Below, one piece after another: positions 1 through 7,434 of a stretch of DNA of 64,000 bases. The notes under the pieces were generated by a model. It searched no databases. It worked only from the letters and a program-made list of their open reading frames with translations, and was not told the DNA's origin. Source of the stretch: Martinezella lusitana (lineage in GTDB: Bacteria > Pseudomonadota > Alphaproteobacteria > Rhizobiales > Rhizobiaceae); the NCBI RefSeq assembly GCF_900094565.1, contig NZ_FMAF01000003.1:62001-126000 (forward strand), read 5' to 3'. Position numbers and translations under genes: made by a program. Position 1 is the first letter of the stretch, and each line of letters starts with the position of its first letter.

Positions 1-1
1 G

Positions 2-601
2 TGGTGGCTGGAATTCACGCTGACCGGCAAGGAAGCTCATACCGGCTCGACGCCGATGAACATGCGCGTCAATGCCGGTCTCGCCATGGCGCGGATCGTC
101 GAGATGGTGCAGAGCGTGGCGATGGAGAACCAGCCGGGCGCCGTCGGCGGCGTCGGCCAGGTGTTCTTCTCGCCGAACTCGCGCAACGTGCTTCCCGGCA
201 AGGTGGTCTTCACCGTCGACATCCGCACGCCCGACAAGGCGAAGCTCGATCGCATGCGCGCCAAGATCGAGGCCGAGGCGCCTGCCATCTGCGACGCCCT
301 CGGCGTCGGCTGCTCCGTCGAGGCCATCGGCCATTTCGAGCCTGTGACCTTCGACCCGAAGCTAGTAACCGCGGTGCGTAGCGCCGCCGAGAGGCTCGGC
401 TACAGCCATATGAACATCATCTCCGGCGCCGGCCACGATGCCTGCTGGGCCGCCAAGGTGGCGCCGGCCACCATGGTCATGTGCCCCTGCGTCGGCGGCC
501 TGTCGCACAACGAGGCCGAGGAGATTTCCAAGGAATGGGCGACCGCCGGCGCGGATGTGCTGTTCCATGCGGTCGTCGAGACGGCGGAGATCTTGGCTTG
601 A
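2..601 (+). CDS. Zn-dependent N-carbamoyl amidohydrolase (M20 family), 3' part only
   Basis: The reading frame is open at the left edge and ends in TGA, so only the C-terminal 199 residues or so are present. The piece matches the M20/allantoate amidohydrolase/beta-ureidopropionase family. It has a GKEAHTGSTPMNMR stretch (the lid-domain His and substrate-binding region), a SGAGHDA motif and a C-terminal LSHNEAE motif with the conserved His and Glu. Such enzymes hydrolyse N-carbamoyl-beta-alanine or N-carbamoyl amino acids, the step after dihydropyrimidinase. The dihydropyrimidinase gene lies 237 bases downstream on the same strand, so they probably work in sequence in reductive pyrimidine or hydantoin breakdown. 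Substrate choice between beta-ureidopropionate and other carbamoyl amino acids cannot be decided here. Confidence 0.85.
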   Translation, partial: WWLEFTLTGKEAHTGSTPMNMRVNAGLAMARIVEMVQSVAMENQPGAVGGVGQVFFSPNSRNVLPGKVVFTVDIRTPDKAKLDRMRAKIEAEAPAICDALGVGCSVEAIGHFEPVTFDPKLVTAVRSAAERLGYSHMNIISGAGHDACWAAKVAPATMVMCPCVGGLSHNEAEEISKEWATAGADVLFHAVVETAEILA

Positions 602-644
602 TCACGGCTCGCGCCCAGCCATCCCCCGTGTCCGCCCTTCGGCA

Positions 645-666
645 CCTTCTCCCCGAGGGGAGAAGG
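645..666. repeat. Intergenic palindrome, rhizobial RIME-like element, copy 1
   Basis: A perfect 10-bp inverted repeat (ccttctcccc / ggggagaagg) with a 2-base centre, lying between the amidohydrolase and dihydropyrimidinase genes. The arm sequence recurs 85 bases downstream. This style of palindrome is common between genes in rhizobia (RIME-like mosaic elements). Assignment to a named family is from memory. Confidence 0.6.
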
Positions 667-740
667 GGATTTCCGCCGCAGCGCCATCTTTCTCAAGGAA
701 CCGTTGGTACAATCAGAAATTGTTTATCGCCGAAGACTCG

Positions 741-796
741 CCACACCTCTCCTTCTCCCCTCGGGGAGAAAGTGGCCCGAAGGGTCGGATGAGGTG
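741..796. repeat. Intergenic palindromic element, RIME-like, copy 2
   Basis: The same arm as copy 1 (ccttctcccc / ggggagaa, about 9 of 10 paired) is followed by the short gcccgaagggtcggatgagg tail that often ends these rhizobial repeats. The two copies flank a stretch of about 85 bases with no other signal. They could form a larger hairpin in the transcript between the two enzyme genes. Confidence 0.55.
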
Positions 797-838
797 GCGC
801 CACGGATGCCAGCCTCTTAAGAACAGGGAACAAACGTC

Positions 839-2293
839 ATGAGCACAGTCATCAAGGGTGGAACCATCGTCACGGCCGACCTGACCTATAAGGCCGATAT
901 CAAGGTCGAAGGCGGGAAGATCGTCGAGATCGGGCAGAACCTGTCGGGCAACGAGGTGCTGGATGCCTCCGGCTGTTATGTCATGCCGGGCGGCATCGAT
1001 CCGCATACGCATCTCGAAATGCCGTTCATGGGCACCTATTCCTCCGACGATTTCGAGAGCGGCACCCGCGCAGCGCTCGCCGGCGGCACGACGATGGTGG
1101 TCGATTTCGCCCTGCCCTCGCCCGGCCAATCGCTGCTCGAAGCGCTGACCATGTGGGACAACAAGTCGACGCGGGCGAATTGCGACTATTCCTTCCACAT
1201 GGCGATCACCTGGTGGGGAGAACAGGTCTTCAACGAGATGGAGGCCATTGTTCGCGACAAGGGCATCAACACCTTCAAGCACTTCATGGCCTATAAGGGC
1301 GCGCTGATGGTGGATGACGACGAGATGTTCTCGTCCTTCCAGCGCTGTGCCGAGCTCGGCGCATTGCCGCTCGTCCATGCCGAAAACGGCGACGTGGTCG
1401 CGCAGATGCAGGCAAAGCTGCTGGCCGAAGGCAATAACGGGCCGGAGGCACATGCCTACTCCCGTCCGGCCGAGGTCGAAGGCGAGGCGACGAACCGCGC
1501 CATCATGATCGCCGATATGGCCGGCTCGCCCGTCTACATCGTCCACACCTCCTGCGAACAGGCCCACGAAGCCATCCGCCGCGCCCGCCAGAAGGGCATG
1601 CGCGTCTATGGCGAGCCACTGGTCCAGCACCTGACGCTCGATGAAAGCGAATATGCCAACCCCGATTGGGATCACGCCGCCCGCCGCGTCATGTCGCCCC
1701 CCTTCCGCAACAAGCAGCATCAGGACAGCCTCTGGGCTGGCCTCGCCTCGGGCTCGCTGCAGGTGGTCGCAACCGACCACTGCGCCTTTACGACAGAGCA
1801 GAAGCGCTTCGGCCTTAACGATTTCACCAAGATTCCGAACGGCACCGGCGGCCTCGAGGATCGCCTGCCGATGCTCTGGACCCATGGCGTCAAGACCGGT
1901 CGCTTGACCATGAACGAGTTCGTCGCCGTCACCTCCACCAACATCGCCAAGATCCTCAACATCTATCCGAAGAAGGGCGCGATCCTCGTTGGCGCCGATG
2001 CCGATATCGTCGTCTGGGATCCGAATCGCTCGAAGACCATCACCGCCAAGACGCAGCAGTCGGCGATCGACTACAACGTCTTCGAGGGCAAGGAAGTGAC
2101 CGGCCTGCCGCGTTACACGCTGACCCGTGGCGTCGTCGCCATCGAGGAAGGAACGGTAAAGACGCAACAAGGCCACGGCGAGTTCGTCAAGCGCGAGCCG
2201 TTCACCGCCGCCAACCGGGCGCTTTCGACCTGGAAGGAAGTCACCGCGCCGCGCAAGGTTCAGCGCAGCGGCATCCCCGCAAGCGGGGTGTGA
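839..2293 (+). CDS. hydA: Dihydropyrimidinase / D-hydantoinase
   Basis: The 484-residue cyclic amidohydrolase has full family length. It opens the ring of dihydropyrimidines or 5-substituted hydantoins to N-carbamoyl products, in the cytoplasm. The two-metal centre is readable: H56 and H58 in DPHTH, the carboxylated lysine K147 in FKHFMAYK with Tyr152, H180 in LVHAENGD, H236 in VHTS and D313 in VATDHC. A ribosome site (agggaa, 825-830) precedes the ATG. The upstream amidohydrolase would take the carbamoyl product, and the ABC importer downstream is a likely supplier of substrate. The family includes both true dihydropyrimidinases and hydantoinases, so the natural substrate is inferred from context. 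Confidence 0.93.
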   Translation: MSTVIKGGTIVTADLTYKADIKVEGGKIVEIGQNLSGNEVLDASGCYVMPGGIDPHTHLEMPFMGTYSSDDFESGTRAALAGGTTMVVDFALPSPGQSLLEALTMWDNKSTRANCDYSFHMAITWWGEQVFNEMEAIVRDKGINTFKHFMAYKGALMVDDDEMFSSFQRCAELGALPLVHAENGDVVAQMQAKLLAEGNNGPEAHAYSRPAEVEGEATNRAIMIADMAGSPVYIVHTSCEQAHEAIRRARQKGMRVYGEPLVQHLTLDESEYANPDWDHAARRVMSPPFRNKQHQDSLWAGLASGSLQVVATDHCAFTTEQKRFGLNDFTKIPNGTGGLEDRLPMLWTHGVKTGRLTMNEFVAVTSTNIAKILNIYPKKGAILVGADADIVVWDPNRSKTITAKTQQSAIDYNVFEGKEVTGLPRYTLTRGVVAIEEGTVKTQQGHGEFVKREPFTAANRALSTWKEVTAPRKVQRSGIPASGV

Positions 2294-2326
2294 CGCTTGG
2301 CCCCAGCCGTTCGGCCCATCGGTTTA

Positions 2327-2740
2327 TCAACGTGGCACATGCCGCTCCAGATCCGGCAGCAGGACGACGCTTTCCTGCTCGTTCGGATCGGTGCGGGCGA
2401 TGACGGCTGTCGCCGGCCGGTCGCTGAGATTTGCGGGAAGATGCGGGACGCCGGCCGGAATGTAGAACATTTCGCCCTCGCGAACGATAACGTGTTCGTC
2501 CAGCTGATCGCCGAACCAGCAATGCGTCTCGCCGGAAAGTGCATAGATCGCCGTCTCGTGCGACGCATGCAGATGCGCCTTGGCGCGGCCACCCGGCGGA
2601 ATGGTCAGAAGATGCATGCAGATGCCCGTCGAACCCACTGTCTCGGCGGCGATCCCCTCGAAATAGCTGAAGCCCTGCTTTCCGGCATAGGTGCTGCCGG
2701 GCCGCACGACACGACAGGTGGGCTTTGATGACAAACTCAT
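2327..2740 (-). CDS. Cupin-domain protein
   Basis: A single-domain cupin of 137 residues. Both cupin motifs are present: HLHASHE near residues 56-62 and GEMFYIPAGVPHLPAN near 88-103, giving a His/His/Glu/His metal site in the beta-barrel. There is no signal peptide or DNA-binding domain, so it is a small cytoplasmic enzyme or sensor rather than a regulator. It is convergent with the dihydropyrimidinase gene (33 bases apart at the stops) and divergent from the ABC importer operon, so it is probably transcribed from the 2741-2864 gap. The reaction is unknown; small cupins include isomerases, dioxygenases and ligand-binding proteins. Confidence 0.8.
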   Translation of the reverse strand: MSLSSKPTCRVVRPGSTYAGKQGFSYFEGIAAETVGSTGICMHLLTIPPGGRAKAHLHASHETAIYALSGETHCWFGDQLDEHVIVREGEMFYIPAGVPHLPANLSDRPATAVIARTDPNEQESVVLLPDLERHVPR

Positions 2741-2864
2741 GGCATTGCTCCTCTGGATCCGGCAGCCGCGCGGCGCCCTGGTTTTCCAAAGCTACAGCAA
2801 TGCCAAACTGGATAACAAGCAATCCGCCCCGACTGCGTGGCGAAAATAGGACTGGTAGGTGTTA

Positions 2865-3656
2865 ATGACGTCGTCCGCTTCCTCCGTCGTCTCCGCGCGG
2901 AACCTCTGTCTCACCTATGATACGAATGACGGGCCTGTGCATGCGCTGAGCAATGTCGATCTCGATGTTCGAAAGGGCGATTTCGTCTCCTTCATCGGCC
3001 CTTCCGGCTGCGGAAAGACTACATTCCTGCGCGTGATCGCCGATCTGGAGCGGAAAACCTCTGGCGATATCACCGTCAATGGCATGACGCCGGACGAAGC
3101 GCGCAAGGCCCGTGCCTACGGTTATGTCTTTCAGGCGCCCGCACTCTACCCCTGGCGCACCATCGAAAAGAACATTGCCCTGCCGCTGGAAATCATGGGC
3201 TATGCCAGAAACGAACAGGCCCAGCGCATCGCTCAGACGCTCGACCTCGTCAATCTCAGCGGCTTCGAGAAGAAATTCCCCTGGCAGCTTTCGGGCGGCA
3301 TGCAGCAGCGCGCCTCCATCGCTCGCGCGCTCGCCTTTGACGCCGATCTTCTGCTGATGGACGAGCCCTTCGGCGCGCTCGACGAGATCGTTCGCGACCA
3401 CCTCAACGAACAGCTGCTGAAGCTCTGGAAGCGAACGAACAAGACCATCTGCTTCGTCACGCATTCCATCCCCGAGGCAGTCTATCTCTCCACCAAGATC
3501 GTGGTCATGTCCCCTCGCCCCGGCCGCGTCACGGATGTCATCGAATCCACGCTTCCGCTCGAACGCCCGCTCGGCATTCGCGAAACGCCTGAATTCCTGG
3601 AGATCGCCCATCGTGTCCGCGAAGGTTTGCGGGCCGGACACAGCTACGAGGAATAG
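2865..3656 (+). CDS. ABC importer ATP-binding protein (nitrate/sulfonate/pyrimidine type)
   Basis: This cytoplasmic ATPase is about 263 residues and shows Walker A GPSGCGKTT, a Q-loop (YVFQAP), signature LSGGMQQR, Walker B LLLMDEP and switch His (VTHS). The C-terminal region after the H-loop resembles the SsuB/TauB/NrtD group, which energises uptake of small polar solutes. ATG at 2865 is preferred over an in-frame GTG at 2859; neither has a strong ribosome site (aggt at 2857-2860 is closest). It is the first gene of a five-gene run with the 4-TM protein, two permeases and a binding protein. Position beside hydantoin/pyrimidine enzymes suggests a matching substrate, by inference only. Confidence 0.92.
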   Translation: MTSSASSVVSARNLCLTYDTNDGPVHALSNVDLDVRKGDFVSFIGPSGCGKTTFLRVIADLERKTSGDITVNGMTPDEARKARAYGYVFQAPALYPWRTIEKNIALPLEIMGYARNEQAQRIAQTLDLVNLSGFEKKFPWQLSGGMQQRASIARALAFDADLLLMDEPFGALDEIVRDHLNEQLLKLWKRTNKTICFVTHSIPEAVYLSTKIVVMSPRPGRVTDVIESTLPLERPLGIRETPEFLEIAHRVREGLRAGHSYEE

Positions 3657-3663
3657 GATCATC

Positions 3664-3999
3664 ATGAACCCGCAATTCCTCCTCTGGCTCACCGGCGCGA
3701 TGGCGATCTTCATCAGCGGAGCGACCGCCTCGCGCGCCTATATCGCCAACAACAACATATTGGTCCTGATCCTGGCGCTCATCCTTTATTGCATCGGCAA
3801 CCTGATGATGGTGCGGCTCATACGCGAGGGCGGGCTGGGTCTGGCGATATCAGCCTCCTCCATTGCCCAGCTCATCGTCGTCAACATCATCGCCTTCCTC
3901 GTCTTCGGCGAACGGCTGAGCCTGCCGCAGCTGGCTGGCGTCGGGCTCGGTATCGTTGCCATGGCGCTGATGCTGCTGCCGGCACAAGGGAGGGCATGA
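3664..3999 (+). CDS. Four-TM small membrane protein, SMR/EamA-like
   Basis: The 111-residue protein has four hydrophobic segments (about residues 4-22, 30-52, 58-80 and 87-105). The VFGERLSLPQLAGVGLGI stretch in the last third is typical of the DMT superfamily (SMR and EamA proteins). The start ATG follows the ATPase stop by 7 bases, with gagga at 3648-3652. Its stop overlaps the next permease start in ATGA, so it is translationally coupled inside an ABC importer operon. The first segment lacks the membrane-embedded Glu essential for proton-coupled export in EmrE, so classic drug efflux is doubtful. It may assist the importer or move a product outwards; neither is shown. Confidence 0.75.
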   Translation: MNPQFLLWLTGAMAIFISGATASRAYIANNNILVLILALILYCIGNLMMVRLIREGGLGLAISASSIAQLIVVNIIAFLVFGERLSLPQLAGVGLGIVAMALMLLPAQGRA

Positions 4000-4889
4000 C
4001 CGTGGAGAAGCAGCAATTCTTCAGACACAAGTTCGTGCCGGTCGCAAGCATCGTGCTCGCGATCGTCGTCCTCTGGTATGTCTTCGCGGTTGTGCTCAAC
4101 GCGCCGTTCCAGCGCGATCTCGATCGCCGCGGCAATGTCACCTCGACGACGATGGAATTCATAGGCAAGACGCTGGCCCAGCCGAAACCGATCCTGCCGG
4201 CACCCCATCAGGTGGCGCAGAATGTGTTCGAAAACACCTTTCTGCGGGCGCTGACCAGCAACCGCAGCCTGGTCTACAATGCCTGGGTGACCTTGTCCTC
4301 GACGGCAGTCGGCTTCGCCTTCGGCACGGTTCTCGGCATCCTGATCGCGGTCGGCATCGTGCATGTGGTGGCTCTTGACCGCAGCCTGATGCCCTGGATC
4401 ATCGCATCGCAGACCGTACCGATCCTCGCCATCGCGCCGATGGTCGTTGTCGTGTTGGGTTCGATCGGCATCACCGGCCTTATTCCCAAAGCGCTGGTCT
4501 CGACCTACCTCTCCTTCTTCCCCGTCGCCGTTGGCATGGTCAAGGGACTGCGATCGCCGGAAACCATGCATCTCGACCTGATGCGCACCTACAATGCCAG
4601 CGCCATGCAGACCTTCTGGAAACTGCGGGTTCCCGCGTCGGTCCCATTCCTCTTCACCTCGATGAAAGTTGCAATCGCAGCGAGCCTGACCGGAACGATC
4701 GTTGGCGAACTGCCAACGGGCGCAGTCGCAGGCATCGGCGCCAAGCTCCTCGCCGGCTCCTATCAAAGCCTGACGATCGATATATGGGCGACGCTCGTCG
4801 CCGGCTCGATACTCGCCGCCGTGTTGATTGCCATCGTCGGCATCGCGGCGCGTATCGTCGATCGTGCTATGGGAGGTCGGGCGGCATGA
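3996..4889 (+). CDS. ABC importer permease, first subunit
   Basis: An inner-membrane permease of 297 residues in the BPD_transp_1 family. It starts with the ATG that overlaps the preceding stop by 4 bases. An N-terminal anchor (residues about 10-30) is followed by a periplasmic loop and a core of about five membrane segments. The EAA-type coupling loop that docks on the ATPase is visible around YNASAMQTFWKLRVPAS. It differs clearly from the second permease downstream, so the channel is probably a heterodimer. The end overlaps the next gene by 4 bases (ATGA). Family resemblance is to SsuC/ThiX permeases. Confidence 0.88.
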   Translation: MTVEKQQFFRHKFVPVASIVLAIVVLWYVFAVVLNAPFQRDLDRRGNVTSTTMEFIGKTLAQPKPILPAPHQVAQNVFENTFLRALTSNRSLVYNAWVTLSSTAVGFAFGTVLGILIAVGIVHVVALDRSLMPWIIASQTVPILAIAPMVVVVLGSIGITGLIPKALVSTYLSFFPVAVGMVKGLRSPETMHLDLMRTYNASAMQTFWKLRVPASVPFLFTSMKVAIAASLTGTIVGELPTGAVAGIGAKLLAGSYQSLTIDIWATLVAGSILAAVLIAIVGIAARIVDRAMGGRAA

Positions 4890-6019
4890 AGAATTCTCAT
4901 CTGTCGTGGCAGGGCACACTCTCTCTTCTTCTCTGCCTTGTGGCGCTCCCGGCGCTGCCGCTGCTCGCAGCAGATGCAGCAACGCCCATCAGCAGCGGAA
5001 CCACTTTCGTCATTTTCATTCTCATTGCGTCCGCGGCCGCGATTTCCTTCATGAACCTGTCCGCCACCCTCAGCGCGGCGATCCTCTTCTTCGCCGCGCA
5101 CGCAGCGGCCTGGCTGCTGCTGGCCGGAATATCGGGTAATGAAGGCAACGCGCTTGCGTCGTTTTTTATCCTGCTTGCCGCTGCCTGGCTGCTTGCCTGG
5201 CGTTGCGTCTCGATCTTGTCGACCATCCGCGTGCACTCGACCGCCGACAGCTATACGTTACGATTGCTCATTCCCGCGATCTTCGGCGTCTGGATCATCA
5301 TCATCTGGGAAGCGGTGACGCGCGGGGCCGGCGTCCCTTTCATCCTCCTGCCGCCGCCGAGCGCCATCGGCGCGCGGATTGCCGGCTCCATCTCGATCCT
5401 GTGGACGGACGTCCAGCAGACGATCTTCCGATCGGTCCTGATCGGCTACACCATCGGCTGCGCCAGCGGCTTCATCGTCGCTATCCTCGCCGACCGCTTC
5501 ACCTTCCTGCGCCGCGGCCTGCTGCCGATCGGCAATCTCGTCTCGGCATTGCCGATCATCGGCGTTGCGCCGATCATGGTCATGTGGTTCGGCTTCGATT
5601 GGCAGTCCAAGGCCGCCGTCGTCGTCGTCATGACCTTCTTCCCGATGCTGGTGAACACGGTGGCCGGCCTGGCGGCAGCCGGCAATATCGAGCGCGACCT
5701 GATGCGCACCTATGCATCGAACTACTGGCAGACGCTGCTGAAGCTGCGCCTGCCGGCCGCCGCTCCCTTTATTTTCAATGCGCTGAAGATCAACTCGACC
5801 TTGGCTCTCATCGGTGCCATCGTAGCGGAGTTCTTCGGCACTCCCATGTCGGGCATGGGCTTTCGCATCTCGACCGAAAACGGCCGGTTGAATCTCGACA
5901 TGGTCTGGGCTGAGATCGCGGTCGCCGCGGTCGCAGGCTCCGTCTTCTACGGTATCGTCGCCATTATCGAGAGAATGGCGACGTTCTGGCATCCGTCTAT
6001 CCGCAGTGGGCAGACGTAA
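4886..6019 (+). CDS. ABC importer permease, second subunit with extended N-terminus
   Basis: A 377-residue permease, about 100 residues longer than its partner. The extra N-terminal part (residues 1-110) has three or four hydrophobic segments of its own, then comes the standard BPD_transp_1 core. The EAA loop is visible at YASNYWQTLLKLRLPAA. The start overlaps the first permease stop by 4 bases. LPPPSAIGARI before the core is the usual lead-in of SsuC/TauC-type permeases. The role of the extra membrane segments is unknown; they do not resemble a known domain to my eye. Confidence 0.86.
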   Translation: MKNSHLSWQGTLSLLLCLVALPALPLLAADAATPISSGTTFVIFILIASAAAISFMNLSATLSAAILFFAAHAAAWLLLAGISGNEGNALASFFILLAAAWLLAWRCVSILSTIRVHSTADSYTLRLLIPAIFGVWIIIIWEAVTRGAGVPFILLPPPSAIGARIAGSISILWTDVQQTIFRSVLIGYTIGCASGFIVAILADRFTFLRRGLLPIGNLVSALPIIGVAPIMVMWFGFDWQSKAAVVVVMTFFPMLVNTVAGLAAAGNIERDLMRTYASNYWQTLLKLRLPAAAPFIFNALKINSTLALIGAIVAEFFGTPMSGMGFRISTENGRLNLDMVWAEIAVAAVAGSVFYGIVAIIERMATFWHPSIRSGQT

Positions 6020-6074
6020 TCCGGGATCTCCTCAAGGGATCAAGGCATAACTTCAGAGGGAAAAGGGTGAAAAC

Positions 6075-7043
6075 ATGAAAAAACTGATGTTCGCATTGAT
6101 GGCAAGCGCTATGACGCTGGCCGCAACCCAGGCCGCGACGGCCGCCGACAAGCTGACGCTGCAGCTGAAATGGGTGGCCCAGGGCCAGTTCGGCGGCTAT
6201 TTCGTCGCCAAGGACAAGGGCTTCTACAAGGAAGAAGGCCTCGACGTCGACATCAAACCGGGCGGCCCGGATATCGCCCCGGAACAGGTGATCGCCGGCG
6301 GCGGCGCCGACGTCATCGTCGACTGGATGGGTGGCGCGCTGGTTGCCCGCGAAAAGGGCGTGCCGCTGATCAACATCGCCCAGCCCTTCGAGAAGTCCGG
6401 CCTGGAATTGATCTGCCCGAAGGATGGCCCGGTCAAGACGGAGAAGGATTTCAAGGGACATACGCTCGGCGTCTGGTTCTACGGCAACGAATATCCCTTC
6501 TTCGCCTGGATGCACAAGATCGGCCTGAAGACCGATGGCGGCAAGGACGGCGTCACCGTGCTGAAGCAGAGCTTCGATGTGCAGCCGCTCGTCCAGAAGC
6601 AGGCCGACTGCATCTCGGTCATGACCTACAATGAATACTGGCAGGCAATCGATGCCGGTTTCAAGCAGGAAGACCTGACCGTCTTCAACTATACCAAGCT
6701 CGGCGTCGACCTTCTGGAAGACGGCCTCTATGTCAAGGAAGACAAGCTGAAGGATGCGAAGTTCAAGGCCGATATGGTCAAGTTCGTCCGCGCCTCGATG
6801 AAAGGCTGGAAATATGCCGTCGAACATCCGGATGAAGCCGCCGGGATCGTCATGGACAATGGCGGCCAGGACGAAAACCACCAGAAGCGCATGATGGGCG
6901 AAGTCGCCAAGCTCATCGGCAGCGGCAAGCTCGACGCGAAGCTTTATGATCGCACCGTCGAGGCGCTGCTTGACCAGAAGATCATCAACAAGAAGCCGAC
7001 TGGCGCTTATACGCATGAGATCACGGACGCGGCCCTGAAATAG
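6075..7043 (+). CDS. ABC importer periplasmic binding protein, NMT1/ThiY type
   Basis: A 322-residue secreted binding protein with a signal peptide ending near residue 23 (AATQAATAAD). The start of the mature part, LTLQLKWVAQGQFGGYFVA, is typical of the NMT1/THI5 fold that binds thiamine-pyrimidine-like and other nitrogen heterocycles or sulfonates. It follows the permeases by 55 bases, preceded by agaggg, and ends the operon at a strong terminator. In rhizobial genomes proteins of this kind beside dihydropyrimidinase are annotated as pyrimidine or hydantoin transporters. That link is knowledge by association; no ligand residues can be assigned by eye. Confidence 0.9.
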   Translation: MKKLMFALMASAMTLAATQAATAADKLTLQLKWVAQGQFGGYFVAKDKGFYKEEGLDVDIKPGGPDIAPEQVIAGGGADVIVDWMGGALVAREKGVPLINIAQPFEKSGLELICPKDGPVKTEKDFKGHTLGVWFYGNEYPFFAWMHKIGLKTDGGKDGVTVLKQSFDVQPLVQKQADCISVMTYNEYWQAIDAGFKQEDLTVFNYTKLGVDLLEDGLYVKEDKLKDAKFKADMVKFVRASMKGWKYAVEHPDEAAGIVMDNGGQDENHQKRMMGEVAKLIGSGKLDAKLYDRTVEALLDQKIINKKPTGAYTHEITDAALK

Positions 7044-7068
7044 TCTCAGGCATCGCGAACAACCGAAA

Positions 7069-7101
7069 CGCGCGAGGTTTCATGCCTCGCGCGTTTTTTT
7101 T
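7069..7101 (+). terminator. Rho-independent terminator of the importer operon
   Basis: A perfect 10-bp stem (acgcgcgagg / cctcgcgcgt) with a 6-base loop is followed by a run of seven or eight T. It lies 25 bases after the binding-protein stop. Confidence 0.92.
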
Positions 7102-7434
7102 CATTTTGTAACAGCAGCAACAAAAAGCTGGCCTTATCGCGGCACTTGCACGAAAAGCTCACAACTATCAACTATTCGAATGCCGACATCACAATGCCGT
7201 GATTGCTTCGCAGAGTTGCGATGGGTAAAATTACCCGCGAAATCATTTTCTCGTGATCTTGTGAAATTTGGAAACCGCTCCCATGTACAGGAGCGAATTT
7301 AGGATGAGGGACCTGCAGGCATGACAGACGGATATTGATCCGCCGGAGTAGCCGGCCCGCACGCATTGATCCCCGTGTTCGCGACGGAAAACAGCGAAAT
7401 CCTTTTACCGAGATGCCGAACTGGAACCGGACGC
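7102..7434. other. Non-coding stretch upstream of the RND efflux operon
   Basis: About 333 bases with no convincing gene. A TTG-initiated extension of the adaptor from 7366 is possible but would destroy its signal peptide. The stretch should hold the promoter of the efflux operon. It contains the palindromes at 7208-7221 and 7223-7236; no regulator gene is adjacent. Confidence 0.5.
7223..7236. promoter_or_regulatory. Palindrome upstream of the efflux operon, possible operator
   Basis: gggtaa-aa-ttaccc is a perfect 6-bp dyad. It directly abuts another small dyad, tcgca-N4-tgcga, at 7208-7221. Clustered dyads before an RND operon fit a TetR- or MarR-type repressor site. No such regulator is encoded in the window. 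Confidence 0.35.

Noticed and set aside
713..2176. 487-codon frame opposite the dihydropyrimidinase
   Set aside because: Antisense shadow; the sense frame has every catalytic residue of the family.
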